From Warburgia ugandensis (taxonomy: Eukaryota; Streptophyta; Magnoliopsida; Canellales; Canellaceae): a stretch of DNA of 64,000 nt. Location: positions 40,867,217 to 40,931,216 of the forward strand of contig CP141139.1 in NCBI GenBank assembly GCA_035236585.1, read 5' to 3'. Of the stretch, positions 48,180 through 60,067 are shown piece by piece; position 1 is the stretch's first letter, and each line of letters starts with the position of its first letter. The notes below the pieces were generated by a model. The model saw nothing but the letters and a program-made list of their open reading frames with translations. It did not search any database and had not been told where the DNA came from. A program made the position numbers and the translations under genes.

Positions 48180-49598
48180 TTGTTCGTGGAGCACTCAAGA
48201 CAGATGAAAGTTCCAAAATGTTTATGCTATATAGGCGAAAAGCAGGCTGGTTTTGATTCCATAAGGTTTCATTTTGGACATGCAGAGAAGTCGGAGTCTC
48301 GCAGTAAGGCTTGGGTGTCTTTTACACCAGATTCAGATAAGAAAAGGTGTGTATATCTGTCTTCTAAATGCTTTACACTCGATTTAATATATTTGAAATG
48401 AAGAAATCATGTATAAAACTTCGAGAATAATTGCTTTCTGTTTGATTTTGTACACTGTTCATAGTTAACGGCAGGAATTCTTTCAAGACTTTAGAAGGCC
48501 AGTTCCCAATAGATAGATTATTAGAGGATTCCAACAGAATAAAGAGTTTTTAATAAATTCTACAATTGTTCATGGAGGAATTGCAAGGATCCATTTATTG
48601 CAAGAAGGCTATCTGTTCAGCAATTGAAAAGGACTCTGGCCACACAATCTCTCTTTCGTTTTCCTTCAAAGAACAACATGTATTATAGACGCAAGGATAA
48701 AAAGAAGACTAGGTAACATTCAAAGAAAAAAGGACATGCTATTGTGATCTCATGATCTCGTAGTAGATGATATTACCACGGACATACTATTGTACCAATA
48801 GGTCCAATGCCACTCCCGAAATTTCATCTCGAATTCTTCATTGGTATCTACATGTTTAACGACCTAATCACACTCAAAAGAGATGTATCCAATGGTACAC
48901 AAGAATGGTGATGAAAATATCAATTCTTGAATCGGCTTGAGCCCACCCTATCCAGTTCGAAGGTGCTTTACTTCACAGCCGGTAAGTTGTTGGTTCAAGT
49001 CTCCCACTGCTTAGAAAACAAAAAACTATAAATTCCTTAATCTTCAAACTACAAAGGCACTCTTTACCATTTCAAAAAACAGAAATAATTCCATTCAAAG
49101 AAAGAAACGTAATTGTAGACATAAAGGGAAATCTGACAATTCTCATTGGTTAAAAGTGGTTCATTTGCCTCGTTTCTGTCATATCTGCAACGGATGGTTC
49201 CACTTGGTCTTGAAGGCAATGGGTGCTTAACCTATAGAAACTTCTAGAGACATCACAGAACATGAAATAATATATCAGAAAAGAATAAATTAGCACTAAG
49301 TTGCTCTTTGAATTATTGTTATTACATATGAAGTAGCATTTTCCAAATGGTTCCTCTACAAACAAGATGATCATATTAATATAAATACATTATAACAGCC
49401 AAAACTAAACGTGACACAGATTTCACTAACCAAATTGCAGTGAACTTGAACCTGCCAATACATATCAGAAGTGAAATCTAGTCGAATAGGTGCAGCACAC
49501 CTGAACCTGCTTCTGCTGATAAAATCCACCACCAACGTGTGCAATTCAATAATTAGAAACCCAATCCAGTTAGAAATCTCGAAGCCCCATTTGTTTTA
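48180..49598. other. Region between the two convergent COBRA-family genes
   Basis: This 1.4-kb stretch holds the 3' untranslated regions of both genes, which run towards each other. I see no other gene. No clear poly(A) signal could be chosen. Confidence 0.6.
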
Positions 49599-52500
49599 CT
49601 AAATGCCAGCAAAGAAGAATGCCAGAGACGATAGGAAGATCATAATTGTAGGAACAAGTGTTGATGGTAGTGGAGGACTGGCATTTGGCAACCATGGATA
49701 TGCATCTGGAGGGGGCATGACGCAATTATCACCATTGAAATAAACACGTCGAGGGAAAGCCCATCCTTTATCAAAGGTGAAGGTCCCAAGGTCCTTTTTG
49801 AAGAGAAGCTCTGATTGCACGTTTCCAACAGGACCGGCTTGCATAAGCAAATCATTGTAGAATTTGACTCCCCACAGCATTGCAGTATCATCTGCATAGT
49901 CAATTGCAAAAGATTGAAGTTTTAGTGCTGTGATATTTCTCCAAAGTATGCAAACACAAGTGACAGAACTCCACTTTGATCTTTATTATGATTGAAACCT
50001 CCAAAAGATATATTTCTTTAACCACTGAAAAATACACAGATAAGATGTAGATTTTCGAAAAAACATTCAATATTATTAACATATTTAGAAAAAGGTCATT
50101 CTGATTTTCCTGCTACAAAGTCTACCATGTAAATAGAAATGGAAGGTGTGATTACACATGACCTGCATGCATATGCCTCTTTGTCCAAAGCCTAAGAGTT
50201 CTTCACTTAGACAAATGGTTTTGAACTTCTAACTTGAATGAGGATTGTTGAAGCAATTCTGTATACAGAAACACATTAATAATCTGTACTTTGCTACATT
50301 CTAACTTCAATTCATACAAGAAATTGGCAGATCCTTGAGAAAGTAGTCCCTCTATGACTAAATCATAAGTGGGAGGGTGGAGGGCAGTCCCAGTGCACAT
50401 AGCTCCCGCCTATGCAGGGTCCGGGGAAGGGGCGAACCATATGGGCCTATAGTAGGCTGCCTTACCTTGCATTTTGCAAAAGGCTTATTCCATGCCTTGA
50501 ACCCATGACCTCAAGGTCACATGACGACAACTTTTACCGTTGCGCCAAGGCTCCCCTTCCTCTATGACTAAATCATAATTGATCAAAACCATGTTGATCC
50601 CGGAATTCAAAGAAAAGCATTTGGAATATCATCAGAAGCAACCAATAAAAGCATAAGTGGCTTGAAGCTTACTTATTGCTTGATAAGGATTTAATGACTT
50701 ATAATTGAAGCTGAATATCTGGGTGAGGTTGTCAAAATTGGGATGCTGAACAACCAAGTTCCACTGTGTATAGTTCATCCTGTAATTGAAGTTGGTGATT
50801 GTAACTTTCACCCGCCAATATTCTTTGTAATTGAGCTTCACATGCCAGTGTACTCGGATTGGACACATATGGTTGGTACACTGGACTAGAGGTGCAAAAT
50901 TTTTTTTGCCGCCGGCAGAAATAGCAGAAGCTAAATATGGTGACTCACCCCTGTAAAACAGTCCAACAACTGAAAATATCATCCCCAGCCCAGAAAAATA
51001 GCTGAAAAAGGAAGAAGAATAATATGTACAAAAGATGCAGAAAATGATTATCAGAACATACTCTACACAACTTCCTGGTTGAGTTATATTGTTTTGACAA
51101 CCACAGGTGCACGTGGGACAAGGTACAATTGTCTCATTATAGAAGGATGAAAGGGAGACACAGCAGGTAGGAGTCTTCTGGGACAGGAACTGAGAATATG
51201 TGCAGGTAATATTCCAGGTCACTGCAAAGATAGGATATGCTAGATAAGAGTCTTCAGAAAAATAATATCAGAGAACATTTCAAACTTTTGGCAACAAGAC
51301 TGCAATAACATAATCAGACAAACATTATATCCGCAGACTAATTCTAAAGAATTCAATAATCAGAACCAAGACTTAATAGCTAAAACAACTGTTAGTAAAG
51401 ACGTTACTCTTAACTTGCTTTTGAAAGAAACAAATATTACTCTAAAGTTATTTTTCATTACCTAGTTGCAAGAATAAGAAATGAAAATAAAGTATATGCA
51501 AATTGAAAGTTGACCTACTTGCTTTCACAACTTTGTGCTTTTTGGTTACACAAGAGCCAACAATTGCTGAAATTCTATACCACATATAATCCAAAAAATT
51601 CCAGAACAGTTATAGATTTTCCTGCTAACAATTTGGAATTTGGCATAAAGATCTGTGCCCCATTTGTGAAACTAATGGAAGTTCAGCCAATTGTTAAAAA
51701 AGACCCGGATAACTTGAATGACTAGACCATTTCACGAGTTTTGGTTTAAGAATTGGCAGGTTAGCTGAGTATGAGAAACGACCCCAGGTATATGGGTGTT
51801 CACCAGATGATTCTAATATAGGCCAGTTTCAAGCACTCAGGTAGCATAATCACATGGACATTTTATCTTTACCATACAGCCAAGTTGACTGAAAAGTAAT
51901 AACCTGAGCCAAGCCAAACCTCAAGTTTCCGAGTTCAGAGTTTAACTTACTCAAAGCTTGTGTTACTCTTCTTCCATCTTGTGTGAGAAATCGACTTGGT
52001 TTTACAATCTTTGCAGGTCCACAAGTATATCCAGGTCCTGGAGCTTTGAGTGTGAAGTTCTTTGGCACTCTGACAGTCTTGTTGGTGGTCCCAGCAGCAC
52101 CAACACTAATCTGGAATGCACTCACTGCATTTATTGGATCCTGAACCCATGAATTTATAACTCCACCTTTGCAGCAATTTGCAATCTGCTGATTATAGGG
52201 GGTTCCTGGTAATAAATCCACAACTGTTGGATCCTTTTTACAGCAATGAGGAATATTTCCTTTGTATCTAGAGCAATCACCCTGCTCTGTTGTTTGAGCT
52301 CCAACCATAGACCAGATCACCTCTTTCTTGGCCCAGGTCCATCCCAATGTCCATCCTGGTGCTTGAATATGACGATATTGTTGGAAATTGTACATTGTAA
52401 CAACAGCCTGTGGCATTCAAAGTTCAAAAGTATTAGTTGATGAGGAAGAAAGAAAACACATTCCAGAACTTTGAACAACTCTGTGGAGTTTAAGTGCGAG

Positions 52501-54556
52501 ACGAAGTCTGATGAAGCACAACAATCCTTTCAATTTGTAATCTGACAATTGGGAAGAAAAATTTATGGAGATGAAAATAATAAATAAGACATCACACCAT
52601 TTGGGTATACAGCCAAAATCATAGCAGATTTCAAATTTTTAAAAATGTTGATCAAAAGCATGGTTCTCTGACAGTGGATGCAATATATCCATGACATTGA
52701 AGAAACAAATTGCCCACTTTTTCAAATCTTAGACAAGCATTTGGGGAGGTTTCAAAACTGGAGTACACCGAAATGGAGAAAAAAGATTTGACTTTGACAT
52801 ATAACAATTCCTTAAAATTTGACTCAGGATTGAAAATGGATCAATTTCACATGAAATGGACATATCTATATAGACACAGAAAACAAATAAAGGGTGGCTA
52901 AGGGTCCTCCTTTTTCCTATCATAAGTTGAAGTGCCCAGAACTCAAGCAACTCCAACATCAAAAGTTCCTCTAATACTGCCAGGGTGGTACAAACTATGA
53001 GGAAATTCGAATGCTTTCATCCTACTCAAGCATTTACTCAATGTGGCTCACTGTAGCCTCCTAATCATTTCTACTGAAGCAGATGATCAGGTAGTTTATC
53101 ACCCAGAAGCAACCAAAACAGCAAACTAAGGATCAGATCATCATCATCATCATCAAAGCCTTATCCCAATTAGGCGTCAGCTCGACTAAGGATCAGATGA
53201 ACTGGATAAATTTTGACTATGGTGCATGTCTGTGCACACAAGTAGCTTCCAATTTCACATAAAAGTTAACAACTATTAAGTATTATGCCCTGGAGCAAGA
53301 TACTTACAACATAGCCATCCGGGGTCCATTGAATAAGATCCCATTTGATTGTGATATTCCCATTTGGATCAAGCGAGTCGTATGCTTCTGCAACATAAGC
53401 AATGACAAGGAAACAAAAAAATGAAAACAGACCCCCCACAGAACACATTTCAATTTTTGAGAACTTCATAAAAACATACATAACACTTCCCAACTATCCA
53501 GAGACCCATTCAAGTAATGGTGAAAGGATCATATTCTTTTGTAATTTTCATCCCTTGATTACCAGAAGAAATTTCATTCTAATTAGCAATATCAGATACT
53601 CTAATATCATTTCCTATAAACATAAATCAAAACGTCTCCAAGACCATAGTTCAATCATCTAACTTTACAATATTACTTCTTTTATCTGTTTGCACTTGCA
53701 GGCTAATTTGACGCAAAAAGAAATAGTTTTCCTTTTTTAGAAGCAAAAAGAAATTTTTGGCTGCTTAATCCGAAAACCGCAGATAAATCCAACCAACAAT
53801 CCAGTGTGAAAGAGAAAATTTGAGATCAGTTTACGAAAGTAACCAACTCTAATAATGAAAATACAAGATGTATTACTTCTCCTGGTCACATTAATAGCTG
53901 CACAATAAAAAAAAGAGATGAAGCAATAACAACTATTATCTAATTTCATGAAATCCAATCCCCTACCCCTGATAGAACTCTCCTTCGATCTTCTTAACAT
54001 AATCCTTCAGAAAACAAAATGGTTCATCTCTTCATTTTCTCAATTTGAAGAAAAAGAAATGCTCAATCTAAGCCCAGAAAGAATTTCTTCCATTTTTTAT
54101 CAAAATTATCTAATGCAAACCAAACACACTAGTGATTTTCCGAAATACAAAAACCATTAAAAGACGAGCAAATCTCTGCCTAAAACCAGTAACAGAAACA
54201 GAAAACCAGCTCAAAATTATCCAAAGATCTCAAAAAGAAAACCAATAAATTCGTTTCTACTTCAATTTCAGTGAGCCATATGCCAAATCTCTATAAAGTA
54301 TAAAAAGAACTTTAGGTTTATCCATAGATGACTAAATCAGTGGAGAAGGGCTACAATTCTTGCATTCAGTCAAAAACCAGCATTACAAACATGTAAGATA
54401 CTAGAGAGTTCAAATGTTGGAAACAAAAAGAAATTAAATTTTTGCTGACAGACCTGTTTGAGTTACGCTGCAGCTATAAAGCAAGATCAAGAACAAAATG
54501 GTGAAGCCGGTAAGATTTGAAATGAATCTGCTTATTGAAGAGATGATAAAACCCAT
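49599..54556 (-). CDS. COB: COBRA-like protein, COB/COBL1 type, 6 exons, 456 aa
   Basis: Exons on the reverse strand: 54556-54454, 53387-53308, 52407-51951, 51221-51062, 50950-50673, 49891-49599. All junctions are GT..AG and phases match the neighbouring COBL4-like gene. The protein has a signal peptide (MGFIISSISRFISNLTGFTI, then LFLILLYSCSV), EAYDSLDPNGNITIKWDLIQ, YKGNIPHCCKKDPTVVDLLP, NSWVQDPINAVSAFQISVGA, the CCVS motif (233-236), HMCPIRVHWHVKLNYKEYWR, NDTAMLWGVKFYNDLL, and a hydrophobic GPI tail (LVPTIMIFLSSLAFFFAGI). The KKDPTVVDLLPGTPYNQQIA and AMLWGVKF signatures place it with COB/COBL1/COBL2, which act in primary walls and anisotropic cell expansion. Several NxS/T sites fit N-glycosylation. 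Exact orthology among COB, COBL1 and COBL2 is not resolved. Confidence 0.94.
50369..50558 (-). mobile_element. Au SINE in intron 5 of the COB-like gene
   Basis: On the reverse strand it reads GGAGCCTTGGCGCAACGGTA, then TGTGACCTTGAGGTCATGGG, TTCAAGGCATGGAATAAGCC, CAAGGTAAGGCAGCCTACTA and CCTTCCCCGGACCCTGCATA, the canonical Au SINE order. A perfect 20-bp target duplication, CCTCTATGACTAAATCATAA, flanks it at 50349-50368 and 50559-50578, so the insertion is young. It is in the sense direction of its host gene. It is more complete than the copy in the neighbouring gene. Confidence 0.95.
53139..53184 (-). mobile_element. 46-bp 5'-truncated RTE-type LINE tail in intron 2 of the COB-like gene
   Basis: On the reverse strand the insert ends TTGGGATAAGGCTTTGATG followed by more GATGAT units, which matches the 3' end of plant RTE LINEs. 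A perfect 14-bp target duplication (ACTAAGGATCAGAT) flanks it at 53125-53138 and 53185-53198. Only the last few dozen bases of the element were copied, so it is a dead-on-arrival insertion. Confidence 0.8.
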
Positions 54557-55099
54557 TTTAGGTAGCAGATTTCTGGGATTTTCTTTTCTCTCCTCTCAGC
54601 TTGAGATCTGCAAGTAACACCGAGAAAAATAAGAGAGAACGTGGCAGCCTTTCCTCGGCAGGGAGATAGAGAGACAGATAGCATTTAAGACCTTAGTTGG
54701 AAATTGAAGTGTAGCGACTTCGTACAGTAAAGTTCACTTGCAAAACCCTGGTGAATTTTGACCATTTCATCTGAAGTAATTACAAAACTAACACTCTTGT
54801 AATGACCAAAATACCCCAATTGCGTTAGAAGCTAACGTCCGAGCGCCCTCAATTTTGCATGAACGGGTGTAGCTTTGGATGGTACCATTGCACTGGCCTT
54901 GATCTGGCAGCACGAACGCGAGGTAAGACTTGTCACCTTAGTGCCTATGCTGTCCTGTTCAATAAGTTCATGATAAAAATTTTGGGTTCCCATCTGCGTA
55001 GCATTTCTTTCAATAGGGCTGGTTTGCTAACACATCCGCCACCCAATTTCCTTCCCTAAACACGTTATTTATGCTCAGATTCTTCTAGCTCTTCGTGAG
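54557..55099. other. 5' flank of the COB-like gene
   Basis: This stretch holds the presumed 5' untranslated region and promoter of the COB-like gene, which is transcribed leftwards. I could not pick a convincing TATA box. No other gene is seen. Confidence 0.4.
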
Positions 55100-55330
55100 T
55101 TTCCTCCTTTCTCCATCGGAGCCTGATTCTTGGACGACGGTGACCTCTCCCATGTACTCGTATTTATCACCATTTATGAGTCTTCCTGACCACAAAATTA
55201 GTCATCGTTAGTTTCTTTACCAGTAGGAAACCTTCGACAAGATCGGTCCATTCGGCTATGTTGTTCGTCTAACCCAATAGATAAATGCAATTATCAGCTA
55301 CGAACTTATCCTCGCGATCTCTAAAAACCC
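55100..55330 (-). pseudogene. Possible remnant of a LINE-type RNase H domain
   Basis: The reverse strand at 55270-55211 reads TNNIAEWTDLVEGFLLVKKL, which resembles the conserved TNN.AE..AL..GL..A block of RNase H domains in plant retroelements. It is preceded by REDKFVADNCIYLLG and followed by TNFVVRKTH. Stops interrupt it and no other domain is recognisable, so the call is weak. Confidence 0.35.
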
Positions 55331-58300
55331 TCTAGCCCCTCTTCATCATTTTTCCTTTTACTCTCCTATCAAAGTTTAATTTGGAGAACCTAGTGGAATG
55401 GGGATCCATTGGACCGAAATGACAGATGTAATGATTTGGGTAACGTTTTTCTCGCTCCATCACGGAATTACCACTGTCTAAAGCAGTCAGTTTTTGAAAC
55501 ACAGTTTTATTACTTTAAAACCATTTTGAAAGTTGGGATCTCTATTCTGAATTATTTTTTTATTTTATTTTTTTTAAATCCATCCTATAATAGTATTTTT
55601 TCTTTATAAAATTATCCGTGCGCTTTCCATTTCAAAACTAGACTTACGTCTGAGTTATATAAGTTCCATTCAATTTAAAATTTATTTTCATAATTTATCA
55701 ATTATAGTCTAATTATAAATGAAAAGTTTAACTAAATAAAGTCTAGCATATAATGGTTAAGTACATCACTAGTCCGTAAACATAAATAGGAATATAAAAT
55801 CTTCAATAGTTTGGCACCTCACTTTTCTTCTAAGCTGCTCATTATTGGAGTTTCTTAGCCTTCACACCTAATCTTTCTACATTGATCTGCATGGTTTTTG
55901 GTAGGTTGAATATATAGGGATATACTCAATAGATAAGAGTAAAGGTACAAACTCAAAATTATAGTATAACAGCAAGCAAGCACATAGATATCATATTTTT
56001 ATTTAGGAAAACCACATGACTAGATTCTTAGTAGATGTTCCATGCAATGAATCATAGCACATTCTTAGCATATACATGCATTTATGCATCTCTGTATTTA
56101 TAGAAACTAAATATAATAACTTTAAAATTCAAGTAAAATTATAATGCATTAGAATTATTTAAAATAGTGATATCAAACTAAAAATCCTATAAATTTTTTG
56201 AACTCTCATTGGCATGTCTGCCAATATGGATATAAGTAATCTAGGTTCATTTATGGAACTATCATCTCGCTCCCTAGGAGCTTTAAAAATAAAATCTTGA
56301 AAGTGTGCTATAAGTCACCTACTATAGAACCTACTACCAATTGAGAAAAATTCCACCTTTTGGGCATTGAGTACTTACCACCTACTATAATTGGAGACCA
56401 AGTGGCCAACCTGTATTAACCTTTACCAAAGCTCCCACTAGGCTCATTAGCCTATCTCAAATCTCAAATCTTGGATATCACTACACTCTTATACGTTTTG
56501 CAAAACTTTCAAGCAAAACTCATTAATGCACTTTCAAAACATAAGTTCATATAATAGCTTTTTTTCCAGAACAACTTAAAGTGTAAATCATAACTAATAT
56601 CACATCTTACACTAAGATGGATCAAACATCAATGTATAGTTTTGAAAACTAATTTCAAAACATCACTATCAAGCCACATCTTTATTCCAAAATCAAACAT
56701 AATTGTAATATCAAATCATAGTTTAAAACTGGCCATTTTTTAGGTACAATTACATGCTCAATAAGCAGCTTGGCTTAAGTTTTCAAAACCTTTGTTTTCC
56801 ATGGTTTAACAACTTACTACAAGTATCCTATCAAGCCTCAATTTTTGAAGTTTCAAAACATGATTTTGCATATATGATTTACAACCCAAAAGACTATCAT
56901 TATCATGGTGAGATTTTCAATCCAAAAACAATCCTAAAAAGGGCATCAAATTGTTTCCAAATTAACATGTTAAAACCATCCATTTTTCATGCACATAATG
57001 CTACTATAAAAATGCAAATTTTTTGGATTTTTAATTGGTTTAAAAATCAAGTTTAAAAGTGTATGTTATTAGGCTAAAACAATAGTACTATGATTCACTA
57101 TAAAACTAAAGAAAACACATTAAATGCTAATTTACTTGCAACATATGAAATTAGGCACTATATGCCTCCTTTATTCTGAAAAAAGTTGCTTGAACAAGAT
57201 TCTCTTCTAGGCTTATTTCTAGTTAAAATTACATAGAATAGATGCTCAGTTCTATGATAAGAATTGTACCCATCAATACAACAATCAACATATTAGGAGA
57301 AATATACATGATACACTAAAAAATTCTATTAAACAGTGCTTGAATAGGCCAAATATTGACTAAATTTCATTGATAAAGATTCCTACTAAAGAACATTTTC
57401 ATCATATCATGGATACAATGCTAGATAAACACCTAAAGCCAATCATGAATTCATGCTATAGGATGTTCCTAATAGCAACAAAAAAACATGCTAAATAAGC
57501 ACCAATTGCCAATCATAAATCCATGCTAAAACATCATTAACATGGAATGGAAAAAAACACTAAATTCTATCCAAAGATCCTAGCATAGATTTCATGAAAC
57601 ATGGTGTTTTCAAAAGGGCACAATCCTCTAAGAAAACGTCCAACTCAAGTATATATAATACGGATTAAACATCTCTTAGCAAAGCATGCTTATGAGTTAG
57701 AAATCGTATGACCATGTACAATCCTAAGCTAATAGAAAACATCTTTAATCATTATAAATATGATATATGTGGTAAAGATCTACCATACAGAATTTCTCAA
57801 ATACGATGTACATAATCACTGAAGAAAATGTCACCATTAAATCTCCAAAAGCTTTTGAAAAAACTTGTGAAGCAAACTTCATAGTTTCATAATCAACTAC
57901 CTCACAGATGATACTCACATAGAAATTTGATGTTTTCCCTAGCTTTTCCCTTCATGCTTCCTACGTTCTCTTCTATAAAAAAACTGGCATGAAGCTGGCA
58001 TCTTCCTCTTCTTCTCCACTCATTTTCCATTTCTCTCTCTATTTAGAAATTGGCATGAAGCTTTTCCCTTCATTTGTCCTGCATTTTCTCTCTTGAATGG
58101 TTTTTAACTAAACTTACCTAGTTGGGATATACTCTTTAAATAAGTCTTCCTAATTGGTTTCCTTTATTTCCTTATAGCCTAGACATTTTTATATTGGATG
58201 TATTTCTTTTCTTAAGATGCTTCCACTTCTTTCCTAATCTTACTACTTACCAACACACTTCTAATCTCCATGCTTAAGTATGTTTCCTAATTTAGTGTCC

Positions 58301-59479
58301 AAACTCCTTCCCAAGCTATCCTTTCTAAAACACATTCGTACTTCTTTTTAAAAAATATTTCTTAGATTACTTTCATTTCCTAAATTCATTCCACCACTTT
58401 CTTAAACACTTCTTTTCCTTTCTTCTACTTAACTTTCCTAATAACATTCCACCTACTAATGCAATAATGTCTCTCATTACTTAACATCTCCTTGTTTAAC
58501 TTGGCGCCAAGGTATATCAGCTGTGTGGGTCCCATTCTTCTAAAAAATGTTGAACTAATTAAAAGGGGCTGCTATCATCAATGTTAAAAATTGTTTTTCT
58601 CCTCGTGTAGATCTCCAAAGTCAGATTTCATCAGCTTGGTATCATTGGAAACCTCCTTCCAGGCTCTATCCAGCCATTGTTGTTTCATCATCAAATTGTT
58701 AGGTTTTCAAAAATCCAAGTTCTACAATTAGGGTAAAATTAGGTATTTCATTAATCTTAAAATGGTTAAAAAATTTACGGTTATTTCACACTTTAGGAGC
58801 ATGTTCTCAAAAGAGGGAAAGGTTGAATGCCATGAGTCTTTTATTGCTTCATTGTTCATGTACTCTTGTACTTATGAAAATTGGGGTGGACCAATGTGGT
58901 TCATTCTTCATTGAATAGCTCAAAGAGCCCACCTAGAGAATATACTCTAGGACCCATAAATTTAGAAATCAAGGTTATACCTTGATTATGGGGTCGAAAG
59001 GTGTTAGGTACCAACCTAACCTGGTCCATAAATTGGTCTCTACTAAATGAGTCAGTCTTGGGTTTGGAAGACGAGAAGATGGTTGAACACTATTTTCCTA
59101 CTTCCCATCTTAGAAGGAAAGCATGAAGATTTAGAAATATAAGGCATGTTAGAATGCAAAATTAGAAGCATATATTTACAATATGAAGAAAGGGCATACA
59201 CATAGGATATATAGCCTTGAAAGGGGCTCCTCTTACTATAGAGAGTAGAATAATCTTTTTTGTGGGCAAACTAAGACAACTCACTACATTACAAAAGGAA
59301 TGATCCTCCTATACCTTGTGCTATGGAGAACCTCTAAGCAAGCTAAGAGGATCCTAAGGAATGGAGGGAGCTTGCTCCTCTCCTTCCCCTCTCCTCTACA
59401 AGAACTTTCTACTTGAAAATTATGGTGCGAGGCAAGAAATCTACTATAGAAAGTAGGTAGAAACTAAAATCCTAGTCTA
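55331..59479 (-). repeat. Gene-free LTR-like repeat region
   Basis: No gene is seen. Bases 56280-56470 contain CCCACTAGGCTCATTAGCCT and neighbouring phrases that match the family motif seen at 63.6-63.84 kb, in the same (minus) orientation. 58880-59100 has phrases typical of gypsy untranslated leader or LTR. Ends were not located. Confidence 0.4.
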
Positions 59480-59968
59480 TATGCTATATATAATAACCCT
59501 AATTTTTAAACACTTATTTTATGTAATTTTTATGGCAAAGAAAGGATAAAATAAATTTTTAATTTTGAAATTCTAGGAAATGATCTTTTTATAGAATTTA
59601 AATAAAGTATTAAAATCTTAATAATTGAATTGTACTAAAAAAATAGAATCCAACAACACAAATGGTTGAAAATAGAGTTCATACGAGAAAGTTACAGGAT
59701 TTTTAATAAGACTCGTATTTGATAATTTTAAAGTGGGCCCAATAACACTTTTTTTTTTAATGAAAAGTGTCTAAAATGGAAGAAGGGCAATTTTTTATAA
59801 CAACACCCTCGCAACACTTTCCATGCATTGCCCACCCTGCACACTGTCAACAAGATTGCCAAACCATCGAGACAACCAACTTGCACCAGCCTCTTTTTCC
59901 TCTTCCTTGCTTCCCTCTTCTCTGTCGACCAGTGTACATCTAAGCTGACATACCTATTCGGTTGCACT

Positions 59969-60067
<99 letters not shown>

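Noticed and set aside
48970-49020. Another T-arm-like phrase (GGTTCAAGTCTCCCAC)
   Set aside because: No cloverleaf can be built around it.
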